Shown piece by piece: positions 52,101 through 62,329 of a DNA stretch of 64,000 nt. This DNA is from Membranipora membranacea. Its lineage: Eukaryota; Bryozoa; Gymnolaemata; Cheilostomatida; Membraniporidae. The DNA is taken from positions 11,036,001 through 11,100,000 of the forward strand of contig OU612075.1 of assembly GCA_914767715.1 (NCBI GenBank), read 5' to 3'. The translations under genes and the position numbers were made by a program. The first letter of the stretch is position 1; each line of letters opens with the position of its first letter. The notes under the pieces are model-generated. The model was not told where the DNA came from and ran no database searches. It saw only the letters and a program-made list of their open reading frames with translations.

Positions 52101-53769
52101 AGACGTGAAAACAGCTCGAGGTATGACAAAAGAGGATGAGTTCACAGACAGGATTACTTCCTGCTACCCTGACTTAATCACAGCTAAGATCAATGTTTCT
52201 AGGGGACGAACATGGTTACAGCAGGTTAGTCTCTTCCTGTTGAAAACTTTTCTTCTCAAACGAACTACTTCTATTCTGGACGATTTTGGAAAGCTGCGTG
52301 AAATGTCTAAACTCAATTGTTAAAATATTATGATACTCAGGCTTACTGTAACTAATCGCCTCAATTGTCCAATCAGACAACTTAACCATGTAAAAACTAT
52401 TGTTATTTTAGGTTTGTGATGTAATCGAGAAAGAGCAGGGTAAGAAAGTATGGATGAGTGCAGACAACTCCTCTTCTACAGCAGGTCTCACTATAGGAGA
52501 CTACCTTAGCCTTGGGTCGAGTAGGGCTGCCAGCAGAGACAGCCTCTACACTTCAGCTTTATTTGGAGGAATTCCTGCTATTAGCAGCAACTCAATTAAC
52601 AACTTAGCCTCGGATCTACAAAACTTCTCCGGTCTTCCAAGGGGACGAAGTCGGGCAATGAGTGAGACACCATCTCCACACTTAGTGAACAGAAACAGAA
52701 GTTCAACAAATCCTGATATGTCGTACAAGCTCAAATCAGCTCTATCCCGGCTTCCATCCAGGTAATCATCCAAAAAAATACATATCTAAACTTTTCAAAA
52801 GCATATCATTTATAGATATACTATTTAAGTGGTTGAACATGTAACATGTAACTATGAGAAATAAAAATAAAGACCCATGTTTTTAAGTATGATAGGTCTT
52901 TGGATTGGGATCAGCGGGAAACTGTGGGTTCGTAATTCTGACTGAGAGCCAGTAAAGCCAGTAAAGAAGTTTGGGCTGGGATGAGAATTCAAGTTTGAGA
53001 CTTTATGTCTAAATTATTTTTGGGATTGTTATTGCAGACGTCGTTCACTACCAACATGGTAAGAAAAGGGTATTAAAGCTTTCCTTCCAGTATTGGGTCG
53101 CTCTCCAGGTTCATATGTTATTTATGCTATCCCTTTCCCTTATTGCTCTCTATGTACTATATGACATCAATGCTATCTTTGTACCTTGTGGTTGTGGTTA
53201 TCAAGGTTGTGCTCATCTTTTTGCAAAGGGTTCAGCATACACCCGATGTATTGAGATGCGTTTTCTGAGTTATCCTATCGCAGATGAATTGAGAATTCGT
53301 CTTTTTGAAGAACAAACAACCAATAAAAAATGGGACATACTTGCCTGGAACACTTTTCCTCGTTGAAACAGGTCAGAAGGAATTTATGTTCTAAAATATT
53401 TGCTCATTAATTTCAGGGTTGAAAAGCTTGAATCTCGAAAAGTGACAAGGGAGCCTGACCAAAGTGTTAACCCACCAGTGTCACAACGACGATTTGTCTA
53501 TCAACGCAACAGGAGCAACACCTCACCTGCATCCTCCAATCATAGGACCTCACAAGAATTTGTCAACAGGTGAGCATAACTCCTAACTGAGAACACAGAC
53601 AAAAGTTGTCATTCCCTGTCGCCATAGAAGGCAACTCTTCATCATAGTCACTATAGTTCTTTATGAGGTAGATGTATAACTTGGGGACTTGGAGTTTGTG
53701 AAATTTCAAGCCCCCATGTTAAATAACTACCTCATAAAGAGCAGCTACATCTATTTACACTTCAGAAAC

Positions 53770-53800
<31 letters not shown>

Positions 53801-54077
53801 ACACATACGTCTAAGACGGCAGTCTGATTTATCAAAAATTGGGTTTAGAGTCGCCTTTACTTTCCCAACTTAGCGATGACAACTCGGAACGAAATATTCC
53901 ACCTAATCAAATATTGTCTATTGTTACAGAGCTTTCGTATATGATGAGAACACAACTTCTGATGTACGTGAACGATCATCATCAACTTCTCCAACAAGAA
54001 GTTACAAACCAGTCATAGAGAAAAAGCGTCCAACCTCTGGAATCTGGTTCACCGATAGAAGCCATGATTTACATTAA
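43128..54077 (+). CDS. ZO: ZO / tight-junction MAGUK homologue
   Basis: Exons: (about 43128-43327), 43602-43708, 44920-45064, 46468-46582, 48329-48501, 48701-48891, 49065-49174, 49330-49607, 49884-50043, 50315-50582, 50868-51071, 51309-51451, 51723-51864, 52103-52224, 52412-52761, 53038-53058, 53417-53569 and 53930-54077; every phase agrees. From ATG 43633 it is 932 residues, but an open in-frame exon upstream suggests a longer start not found. PDZ1 (about 117-200) has GFGFAVSGGADNPHF and the ZO-type SDVLKGGPADG. PDZ2 (about 235-310) has HGLELG and EQGDFILK. PDZ3 (about 365-450) has TGIEIAGGN. An SH3 module (about 460-545) and an inactive guanylate-kinase domain (about 573-725) follow, then a Ser/Arg-rich tail. 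Vertebrate ZO proteins scaffold claudins and actin at cell junctions. The long actin-binding region and ZU5 domain are absent. AATAAA at 54649. Confidence 0.92.
47541..48158 (+). CDS. 205-codon ORF inside a ZO intron, RVxF motif
   Basis: An uninterrupted frame from ATG 47541 to TAG 48158 lies in the 1.7-kb ZO intron between exons 46468-46582 and 48329-48501, on the same strand. The product is basic and polar (Ser, Asn, Gln, Arg), with no signal or membrane segment. It holds GPNRRVRFADTC, whose RVRF fits the RVxF docking motif for protein phosphatase 1. The frame is open further upstream to 47481, and a modest acceptor (GCTTGCTAAG) near 47495 would join in phase to the preceding ZO exon. It is therefore either a nested single-exon gene or an alternative last exon giving a short ZO isoform without PDZ domains. 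No homologue is recognised. Confidence 0.6.
   Translation: MDGLYRPLSPARKYGRVARLVQKLDHRIPMVKNHPISALSSQSKSSNHVGYRTQSTQDRIISSFFANLQHNLTNDDQTRNHQQLTSRKNGAINHDAALYNYMKSHNLFEGNISTQSQPWINSAPKAKSASIRPGPNRRVRFADTCDNRPSQKQLNQINDSRTCSERLIRVGRQHLLKEIRMCQGRPSNNYYLKYGWEARLSNLFT
53768..53797. repeat. (TA)n microsatellite
   Basis: An uninterrupted AT/TA dinucleotide run of about 30 bases in the last intron of the ZO gene. Confidence 0.9.
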
Positions 54078-54765
54078 TACTGGGCTCTTTATTACATTTA
54101 TATCTTTATCCTACATTATTGCTACCTGCAGTGCCCTATTTATTGCTAGATTGCTGAAATGTCATATGTAACTCATTTCAAGCTTTCATTTAGAGTTTTA
54201 TGATATATGTTGTTTGGGACAATGAATATCAGTATTGTCTAATTTGTGGTCATCCATTGTATTATTAAAACATGTTGAGTTACAAAAATTTAATGTTTCT
54301 TTTATAAAAAAATATGGTATATACATATATATAGTATTTTTATATGTGGAGGTAATAATCGGTGTTATAAAAATTTTTATATTCTTACTCATGTGAAGTA
54401 AACATGGCAGATCTGAAGCAGAGTTATTATGCGGATCGTTTAGTTTGATGAAAAATGTGCAGAAGCAAAGTATATTATGCATATATTTTAAATTTATAAT
54501 GAATGTTATACATTTGTTTATCATTGTTTAGTAAAAATATACCATGTTGTAAAGATTTAAAGTAACCACATTTTTATGAATCACATTATTTTGGCTTTCT
54601 AGTATTATCATTGTCTTTCTCTGTTGAGATTTTGCTTAGTAACTAAACAATAAATTTCAGGAATTATAATACAAAACCTCTTTCTCATTAAAAGTGAGTC
54701 ACTCAATGCTATGAGCTTACCGCTAATAGTCAACGGAAAAGAAAGACTGCAACGAATATTTATGC
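54078..54765. other. convergent 3' spacer between ZO and lectin gene
   Basis: About 690 bp of AT-rich DNA separates the stop codons of two convergent genes. The ZO polyadenylation signal AATAAA lies at 54649, so the ZO transcript end comes within about 120 bp of the lectin gene stop codon. A minus-strand ORF at 54198-54524 is AT-rich noise. Confidence 0.6.
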
Positions 54766-57700
54766 TCAATTATTTTGTTTTGGTAACAGAGAAATCTTTC
54801 GTTTGAATGCCTTTGCGACCAAGCCAACCTTTTGTGCATCATTTACAGCTGTCTGAAATTTAGACAACGACTGTGATGGTTTAGGGAGCAGTTTGATCTT
54901 TCTATTCCCCTGTCCCATGGCAATATGCTGAGTGAAAGCTCCAACACCTGGTTGGGTAACTTCATTATTCATTGAAAAATTAGTTTGGATATCAGTGGGG
55001 GTAATAGACCTCATTGACTGAGGCTCACCTAGACTATGAGTGGACATTCTCCTACCTACCTGGTTCCCAAGCAAAGTAGAGCTCACGCGAGTTGTTCCCT
55101 CTTGTCCCATGTGACTAGGATTTATCCTCCCTTGCTCAGTTTTGATGCTTGTATCATTTCCTTTGTCTGACGACTTCATCTGATTTGCTGACTGTGAGAT
55201 TTCTTCATCAGGTATCCTTTCCTCCCCAAAATCACTCTCCATATCAAATATTCTCTGCTCAAAAGAAATAACCAAAGTATAGATAATAGTGATTGGCAAG
55301 TGGAACATAACTCAATCTCACAAAAAATTTGCATTCTTTTCCAATTATACAAACAAGGGCACTAGCACCAGGTGTGGCAGGACTGTTGTAGACAGCATTA
55401 GGCGTTTTAAAGTGTTAGTATGATGTCAATACCACATGGATGGCAGGCGCTAGATAAGGCATGTTTTTTTACAGAATTAAGCAGTGATATGGGTGCTTTC
55501 TGGGCTGCGTGAGTGCATCCTGATATAGTATAAGCCTTTTGTTGAATCGAGAACCCTAAATATTTCTTTGGACCAACAAACCCTCTACAGTATGTTATTA
55601 ATCCGACAATAATCGAATGGTGTTAAAGTTAGACGGTTAGGTTTCACCTGTATTCAACATCCAAATCATGTAAGAGGGAACTGTATGGATAATCATACCT
55701 TCTTATTCCTACAGTACTTGCTGATTAAGAATATGACAGCGCCCATAGAAGCTAAGATCAGGAGACCACCAGTTGCACCAATAGAAGTCTTGGCTACCTC
55801 TGTAAGACCAGTTACAGCCCTCTGTTCTTCTGTTGAACCAGCGAGAGATGCATCAGTTGAGCTCTATAAAATATAAAAAACAATTCATATCAAGTTGACA
55901 TCATCACTTGCTATAGATGGACATCAGACCACAATCTGCATCTGGTGTGTTAATGACAAAACTCAGTGCAAGGTCCAATCGCATCAAAGCTAAATTTTGT
56001 CATCTTCTTTTTTACAACTAGATTTTATTTTCTGACTTCCAGTGTTGGTATTAGATGTAAACTTATCAACTCAAGGATATGACTGATACAATCTGTTGAC
56101 ATTTTTATTTTCCCAACCTGATTGCTTGTTTTGTTTCCAGTTGTTGATCGTCTGGTTGTTGTAGCTGCAAAAGTGAAGACTGTAGCTTTTTGTGTTATGG
56201 TTGAAGCCGTGGTTGTTGTAAATTTGGTACTAGGTGCAGCAGCTGCTTTGGAAACAGTTGCTATTGCGTGTGCTGTTTCTTCCATTGCTTTGGTAGTTAA
56301 GGTTCGTATAGAAAGAGTCTGAGTTGTTATATGTTGGGTGGTATTTGCTGTAGGAGCTGATGTTGTAGAAATCGAGTAGGTTGTTGATGGTGGTATGGTA
56401 GTTGTAGTCGTGGCTGGTGGGGTAGTTGATATTGTGGCAGTTTGTGATGTGGCTGTTGCTGATGTGGTACTTATGGAAGTATTCATAATTGTGTTACTTG
56501 TTAGTCTGTTAGCTGTTTGTGTTGTGGTTTTTGGTGTGGTTGTTATTGACATCATGGTTGTTGGCTTGGGTGTTGTTGATTTGGTTGGTGTAGTAGTAGT
56601 TGGCAGTGTAGTTGGAGCTGTTGTAGTTGTTCGTGTGGTAGTAGTGGTTGAGGTAGTTGTTGGCAAAGTAGTTGTTTGAGGCTTTAATGCAGGCGTATCA
56701 GTTGTTGGCATTGTGCTAGTTTGTGTTGTAGTTGTTGGTGTGTTGCTTGTTTGTGTGGTAGTCGTTGTCGTAGAAGTTTTATGTGTGATACTCTTTTGTG
56801 GAGTTGTTGTTAGTTCGTTGGTGGTTATTTTGGCAGTTGATGGCTTAAAAGTGGTTGGTATATTGGTTGTTTGTTTGGTAGTGGTTGGCCTGATAGTTGC
56901 AGGCATAGTAGCTGTTGGCGTGGTATTTGTTGGGGTAGTAGTGGAAGGTGTGGTAGTTTTGTGTGTGGTGTTTGTCTGCATAGAAGTTGTTGTAGCCCTC
57001 ATTGTTGTCCCAGTAGTTATTGGCAGAGTTGTTGTTGGTATTCTAGCTGTTGGCGTGTAGCTTGTATATGTAGTAGTTGCTGGCATAGCAGATGTATGTG
57101 AGGCAGTTGTTGGCGTAGCAGTTGTTTGTGTGGTAGGTGTTGGCGTAGTTGTTATCGGCATTGTGGTTGTTGGTGTAGTAGTTGTTGACATGGCTGTTGT
57201 TGTTGTTGGCTTAGGTGTTGTTGAAGTGGTTGTTGTTTGCTTGGTTGCTGTTGGTGTTGTGGTTGTTGGCTTGGATGTTGTTGGGATGGTAGTTATCTGT
57301 GTGGTAGTTGATAGTGTGGTTGTTGTTTGAATGGTAGTTGTCTGTGTGGTTGCTGTTTGCGTGGTTGTTGTTGGCGTGTTTGTATTTGGTGTGGTTGTTG
57401 TTGTTGTAGTGGTAGTTGGGATGGTGTCCGTCTGTGTGGAAGTTGTTGGTGTGATATTTGGGATGGTAGTTGTTGGTATAGTAGTGGTTGGCATGGTAGT
57501 TGTCTGTGTAGTAGTTGTTGGTGTGGTTGTTGTTAGTGTGGTTGTTGTTGGTGTCGTAGTTGTTTGCGTGGTAGTTGTTGGTCTCGTAGTTGTTTGCGTG
57601 GTAGTTGTTGGTGTCGTAGTTGTTTGCGTGGTAGTTGTTGGTCTCGTAGTTGTTTGCGTGGTAGTGGTTGAACTTATAACAGGACTCAAGCCACCATCAT

Positions 57701-60700
57701 TCCCTATGCGTAAACATCTGGTATCTGTAGCTGCAAAATTTGAGGTATATCTTTTTGGAGTTCACAACATGTATGAAGATCAATGATTATCTTAAAGATT
57801 CTCAGCAGTAGTTTGTATCTCAAAAGAAATTTGGGTAGGGTGAAGGTAGATAACCATTTATACCTGTGCACTTTATTATAATATAATATATTACGGTATA
57901 TATTGTAGGCCTATATATATATATATTGTATATCTATATTTATAATATAAATCTTATTACGTTATGTAACATTGCGAAATATAAACCTTTGTGATGAACT
58001 ATTTGTTATCACGGGGAAAAGTTGTTTTGATAAGCTTTGTTGGTGGGGTTTGGAATATAGCTTGTCTCCTTTCTAGAAAAGTCGAACAAATTGACAGGAA
58101 TTTCAATAATTAGGAATGAGAGAATTTAACAAAACAACAGCAAAGTTTTTTATTGACAGAGCTGTTTTTCAGGAAAGGATGGCTCCTTATCACTATGGTC
58201 CCGAATGATGAATGCTTACAATTCCATGATGAAAGAAACATGGCCCTCCCAAATTGAAGACATTGTCTCCAAGCGCGCTATCCATTCATCATCAATGTCA
58301 CCTTAAACAATATGGTCCCTGGATTCAAATGAATAAACACGTACCAATGAGTACGGAAGTTAACCTAAATGCTTATCCCATGTATCGACTAGCCCTAAAA
58401 CCAGTGTCACGTCAACATATGGATACATTGTGAGTGCTATATCTGACCAAGTTTTTCCCCATCAACAAAGCTTGTAAAAACCGGTTAAAAAATGAGCCTC
58501 TATGCAACCAAAATATGTGTTCACTTACAGTATGAATAGCAGCTTGGGAGAGCGGCACAGATGAGGCGAAAGTTTTGACTACATGTGAAGGTTTTATATT
58601 CGACCTTTTTTTTCTGAAACATTGCTACTACGCATGGTTTGTCATCTTCTACATTCACATCAGGCCAGGATTCTAAAAACGATAAGTCAAGGTTTCAGAG
58701 AGATAGTTTAGCGTGAACGGATAACTAAAAGGATGAAAAAATGGGATCGCTATTAAAAATGCACTCACTTTATAGTGGTTTAAAAAGAGTGCGAACTGTT
58801 GAGGCATTCGTTCGTCTCTGCGGCATAGGGTTTGAACTAATTCACCTAATCTGAGTACCCAAATTGGTAAAATAATGGAAACCCATAATTACAAAATATT
58901 TGAGCCTAGATGGAACACTGGCTTTGCAATTTAATAACCTTGAACTCTTGGAGTTGCCTTTCTTGATGAAAGGCAGCGCCACCATCGCTGTACTGCAGAG
59001 ATAGACCATGTCACAAAGCTATCCTGCAGGCAGAGTGTCCTGCAAATGGTCCACGGATTGTCATCCAGCTTATGTTTGCCTGCTAATTACAGGAAAAGGT
59101 CTATATCCTGTAGGCTACTAACTCCTTGTAAACACATGGATCTTAGCTTTACAGGAAAATGTGCCATTACTTACCCAGAGCAGTATTATCATCAAACCAG
59201 AAGTTGTTGCCATCTTCTCTATATAATCCAATCCAAACTTGCCCCCCAGTCTCACCATCAAGGAGATCATCTTGTAAAAATGTTTCCTTAGATTCCGTCT
59301 ATAACAGGCAAGGTTATCCGTCAGTTCCTAATCTCATGCCTTTTTGCTCAATTGAATCGGGGAAGCAGGAGTTGTACCATAAACGATGGCAATAACACCA
59401 ACAATGACAAGGTCTTTTTACTAGTTCATGATAGTTTTGCTGGGCACCCCTAGCTAGACGATATATATTTATGTCCTCTTTACACAAAAAATATAAAACG
59501 TGCTTCTCTATAATTACCACATGAAAAAGAAGTGTACTCGAGCCAAACCAAATATAACTATATCATACTGTATGCGTTAATAAAGATAGTTAGACCAGGG
59601 CTCTCAACCAATCAGATTTGGCCGGAGCCCGGAGTTCCTCAGATCTTAGGGTTCAACCCACGCAACTTCGAATATGAGCTAAACACTCCTGATTTCCCCT
59701 CATATTCATCCAAATTGAGGAATTCCAGAATACGGTTTGTTTTACAACACCCTAAAAACCGATGGTATTCATCTGTAGAGCCTCAAATTGCACTCTAGGT
59801 TTCTGTGTTCAAACATTGTTAGGAAGGCTAACAGAGCCCCAAAATCCTAAGCTGTTCATGCACAGGGGGTTTTGCGCCTTTGATGTGCCACAACACGACA
59901 CGTATTGGCAAAAGACGAATTTAAATCCTACCAGGTTGAGAGTCCAAAGTTTGACAGGGAAAAGATCTTTACAGTGTGTGTTGATGTCACAGATGGCACA
60001 AATAATATTGATATCTAACAGAAATAAACCACTGGCTAACCTTGATAGAAACAGGAGATCCGCCTCCATAAGAAACACAAGTTTCGTTTATATCATTCCA
60101 TCTTGACTTATCTTTCATGTACATGTAGCACAGTCCATCAGCAGGATAAAACTCCACCTTATCATGTTTCCCTGTATCCGGCTGAAAGCAGGTTGGTTCC
60201 TCAGCGCTCACAAACACAGCAACTTGAAAAAACCAGATAGCTTCAGCTCCTAAACTTGTAAACACTGTCTTATTACCGATGATTGTTGTCCCTAGTAAGT
60301 GCAACTAACACCGCAGGCCAGTAATGTGCAGCTTGAGTAATAAAGCTATCAAATAGCTAGCACCATGAAAGTGTGTAGCTAATTATCTAGTGATTGGGGG
60401 AAAACACAGGAAGCTATATATTTATGTGTCAGCTATCAATTTGACAAACTTAACATGACACTCAGCTTTTGCTTCTTTTACAGCTTTGAATTCCAAAAAT
60501 AACTGCTGAAGTTTTGAATTTTCATTTTATTGTCCGACCAGTAAAAGTTTATTTATTATCAATTATACGATAACTTCACACAATTTGTGAAACTTTTGTC
60601 GCAGATTTAGATAAATCTAGTATACTATTTCAACAAATCAAGTCATCTCTTTGGCTCCACAAAACACAGAATAGAAATAAATTACTAACCTAGGAAAGTG

Positions 60701-60750
60701 GTCACCAGAAGTGAAAGATTGATTAATCCCAGCAAGTCTCTATCAGGCAT
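54766..60750 (-). CDS. C-type lectin / mucin-stalk transmembrane receptor
   Basis: Minus-strand exons 60750-60690, 60222-60041, 59286-59175, 58672-58529, 57730-56118, 55863-55699 and 55254-54766 give 921 residues with consistent phases. Exon 1 is a signal peptide (LLGLINLSLLVTTFL). Residues about 35-160 form a C-type lectin-like domain: LCYMYM, SRWNDINETC, the hallmark QVWIGLYREDGNNFWFDD, DKPCVVAM and FRLICA with six Cys. The typical EPN or QPD calcium triplet is not seen, so sugar binding is uncertain. Exon 5 encodes about 537 residues dominated by Thr with Pro and Gln, a densely O-glycosylated mucin stalk. Exon 6 has a membrane helix (GGLLILASMGAVIFLISKY) and the stop-transfer CRNKK. Exon 7 is a 162-residue cytosolic tail. 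A surface receptor or glycocalyx component is likely. Confidence 0.88.
57520..57665 (-). repeat. 30-bp coding minisatellite in mucin exon
   Basis: Near-identical 30-bp units (plus-strand GTAGTTGTTTGCGTGGTAGT then TGTTGGTSTC) repeat about four to five times at the start of the mucin exon. On the coding strand they give a 10-residue Thr/Gln/Pro repeat such as TTTQTTTRPT. The rest of the exon shows older, degenerate units of the same kind. Confidence 0.8.
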
Positions 60751-61002
60751 TTTGAGGCAGCAATGTTCAGCTTTATCAAAGTACAAACAGAAACCAATCA
60801 CCTCGTCAAAGCCGAAATATTTTCATCAATAGCAGTTTGGTGCTGCTGGTTAAACAAAGTGACTGAAATTATATCCATAATTGCGTTTTGACAAATGCCA
60901 ACAGCTGTTCCCAAATTTTATGGGAAGAAAACGCTTTCTTTATTCATTTTTGTTTTTTTTAATTTATTGGCATTGTCATCAATTACATCATGATGGCAAT
61001 AA

Positions 61003-61063
61003 TAAATGTCAATTTTATTTTGAAAAGGTAAATTTTACCTTTTCAAAATAAAATTGACATTTA
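61003..61063. repeat. perfect 61-bp palindrome
   Basis: TAAATGTCAATTTTATTTTG at 61003 continues to AAAAGGTAAA and is mirrored exactly by TTTACCTTTTC then AAAATAAAATTGACATTTA, giving 30-bp arms around a single central base. It sits about 250 bp upstream of the start codon of the lectin-mucin gene. Confidence 0.9.
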
Positions 61064-61262
61064 AACCTAAGCCAAAACATCAGGTCAATCTTAAAATTTG
61101 TTCTACGGTCATGACTGGAACAAGAACTTTGTCAGCTGAGGTGTCATGGGCAGTAATTATGTATATCAGTATTGTTATGACCTTATAAATGGTGATTTAG
61201 CAGCCAGCAAAACAAATTATCATGAATATCAAATGCAATGTTGGATAAAATTGCAAGGGTTT

Positions 61263-61340
61263 GTCACTCGCCACATCGTGGCGGTGAAATAGTGTGTGCC
61301 TTAAGGGCGAGGCTGCAATGACTGCGCCAATTTGCTCTCA
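61263..61340 (-). mobile_element. truncated SINE, 3' body only
   Basis: On the minus strand GAGAGCAAATTGGCGCAGTC, then GCAGCCTCGCCCTTAAG and CCACGATGTGGCGAGTGAC match the 3' half of the SINE at 62676-62912 (GAGAGCAGTGTGGCACAGAA, CAGCCTCGCCTTTAAG, GGATGTGGTGTGTGAC). The tRNA-like head is missing, as in 5'-truncated retroposons. Confidence 0.65.
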
Positions 61341-61965
61341 GTTTTTAGGCTGAAAAGATTGAGACATTGAATTGACTTATTCAACTGTTTTATATTATTG
61401 CGAAAACAATATCATATTAAAAACTTTAAATTGTGGTACATTCATTCGAAACAGCAAAAACACAATAAAAAAGTTCCAATGACCCTATTTGGCTTGTTTT
61501 GTGATGTTTATCAAACAAACAGAAAAGTGAGAGAATATGACCTACAATTTTCAAGTTCTATCAGTTAGCAGCCTCATAACATGGTAAGCACTGATGATTC
61601 AGCTCCAAAGATGCAATATGATACATTGATTATCATCTTGGAAAACCCTTTTGGGGTCAAGTAAAGACTGCCCCAGCTGACTTCGCTAATTAGGAGTCAA
61701 ACCTTACAATTTTCTATAGACTGAGTGAAGGCAGAAATCAATTTATTTCGAGGCTAACTTACATTGATAGCACTTTGGTAAAAATAGTCTGGGTCAGCTA
61801 ATCATTTTGATGTGCTCGTCGCAGAAATAAACATTAATAACATTCATAATCAGGATCAAGGATAAAAATATTCAATGGAGTTTTCTCCTCCTTGAAAGAG
61901 AGAAACTAGCTCATAATTATAAACTAATTGCTATCTTGTAATTCCAGGATTTTAGGTTGAGCAAC

Positions 61966-62053
61966 TCAGGAGTAACCTCTCATCTGATTATTGTCCTCAG
62001 AATGTAGATAATGCATATCTTCCTCCACATGCAAGCCAGCATTTTCAAAGTTA
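61966..62053 (-). CDS. possible terminal exon, acidic, ends in stop
   Basis: After a good minus-strand acceptor (TTCTTTTTAG) the frame reads GDNFENAGLHVEEDMHYLHS, then EDNNQMRGYS and TGA. It would need a phase-0 donor upstream, while the nearest firm exon of TRIM-like gene C ends in phase 1. It is thus either an alternative end of that gene through an unseen exon or not coding. Confidence 0.35.
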
Positions 62054-62329
62054 TCACCCTAAAAAGAAGATATTGATGTCAAATGGATTAGCTTCAGGAA
62101 TACGATAGAGGCAGTTCTGCTAAGGTTTTTCCTAGCATCTAGATTACTTACGCCTGCAAGTTTGACATGTTTTTCCAGCATCTAGGGATGTTACCCCACG
62201 GCGAAGAAAGTTAAGGTAGTGTAATTCAGAATGTATGCGTGAATTTCACAAGTAATCAAAAATTCAATTAAAGATTCAAAGGATTACACAGACTTATACC
62301 TACAGACATGTCTCAATGTTTCTATGCTT

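Larger units (their letters stand above)
60760..61960. other. spacer between lectin gene and TRIM-like gene C
   Basis: Upstream region of the lectin-mucin gene. It holds a perfect 61-bp palindrome at 61003-61063 and a truncated SINE at 61263-61340, but no supported gene. Confidence 0.5.

Noticed and set aside
54198-54524. Minus-strand 108-codon ORF
   Set aside because: AT-rich Ile/Asn/Phe text within the ZO 3' untranslated region.
56122-57786. Long plus-strand ORFs rich in Val, Gly and Cys
   Set aside because: They are antisense shadows of the Thr-rich mucin exon; Val-rich text is the reverse complement of ACN threonine codons.
58529-58672. Suspected frameshift in lectin exon 4 at a poly-A run
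   Set aside because: On recounting, the run has eight bases, and the frame passes through it to the expected LICAA end without a shift.
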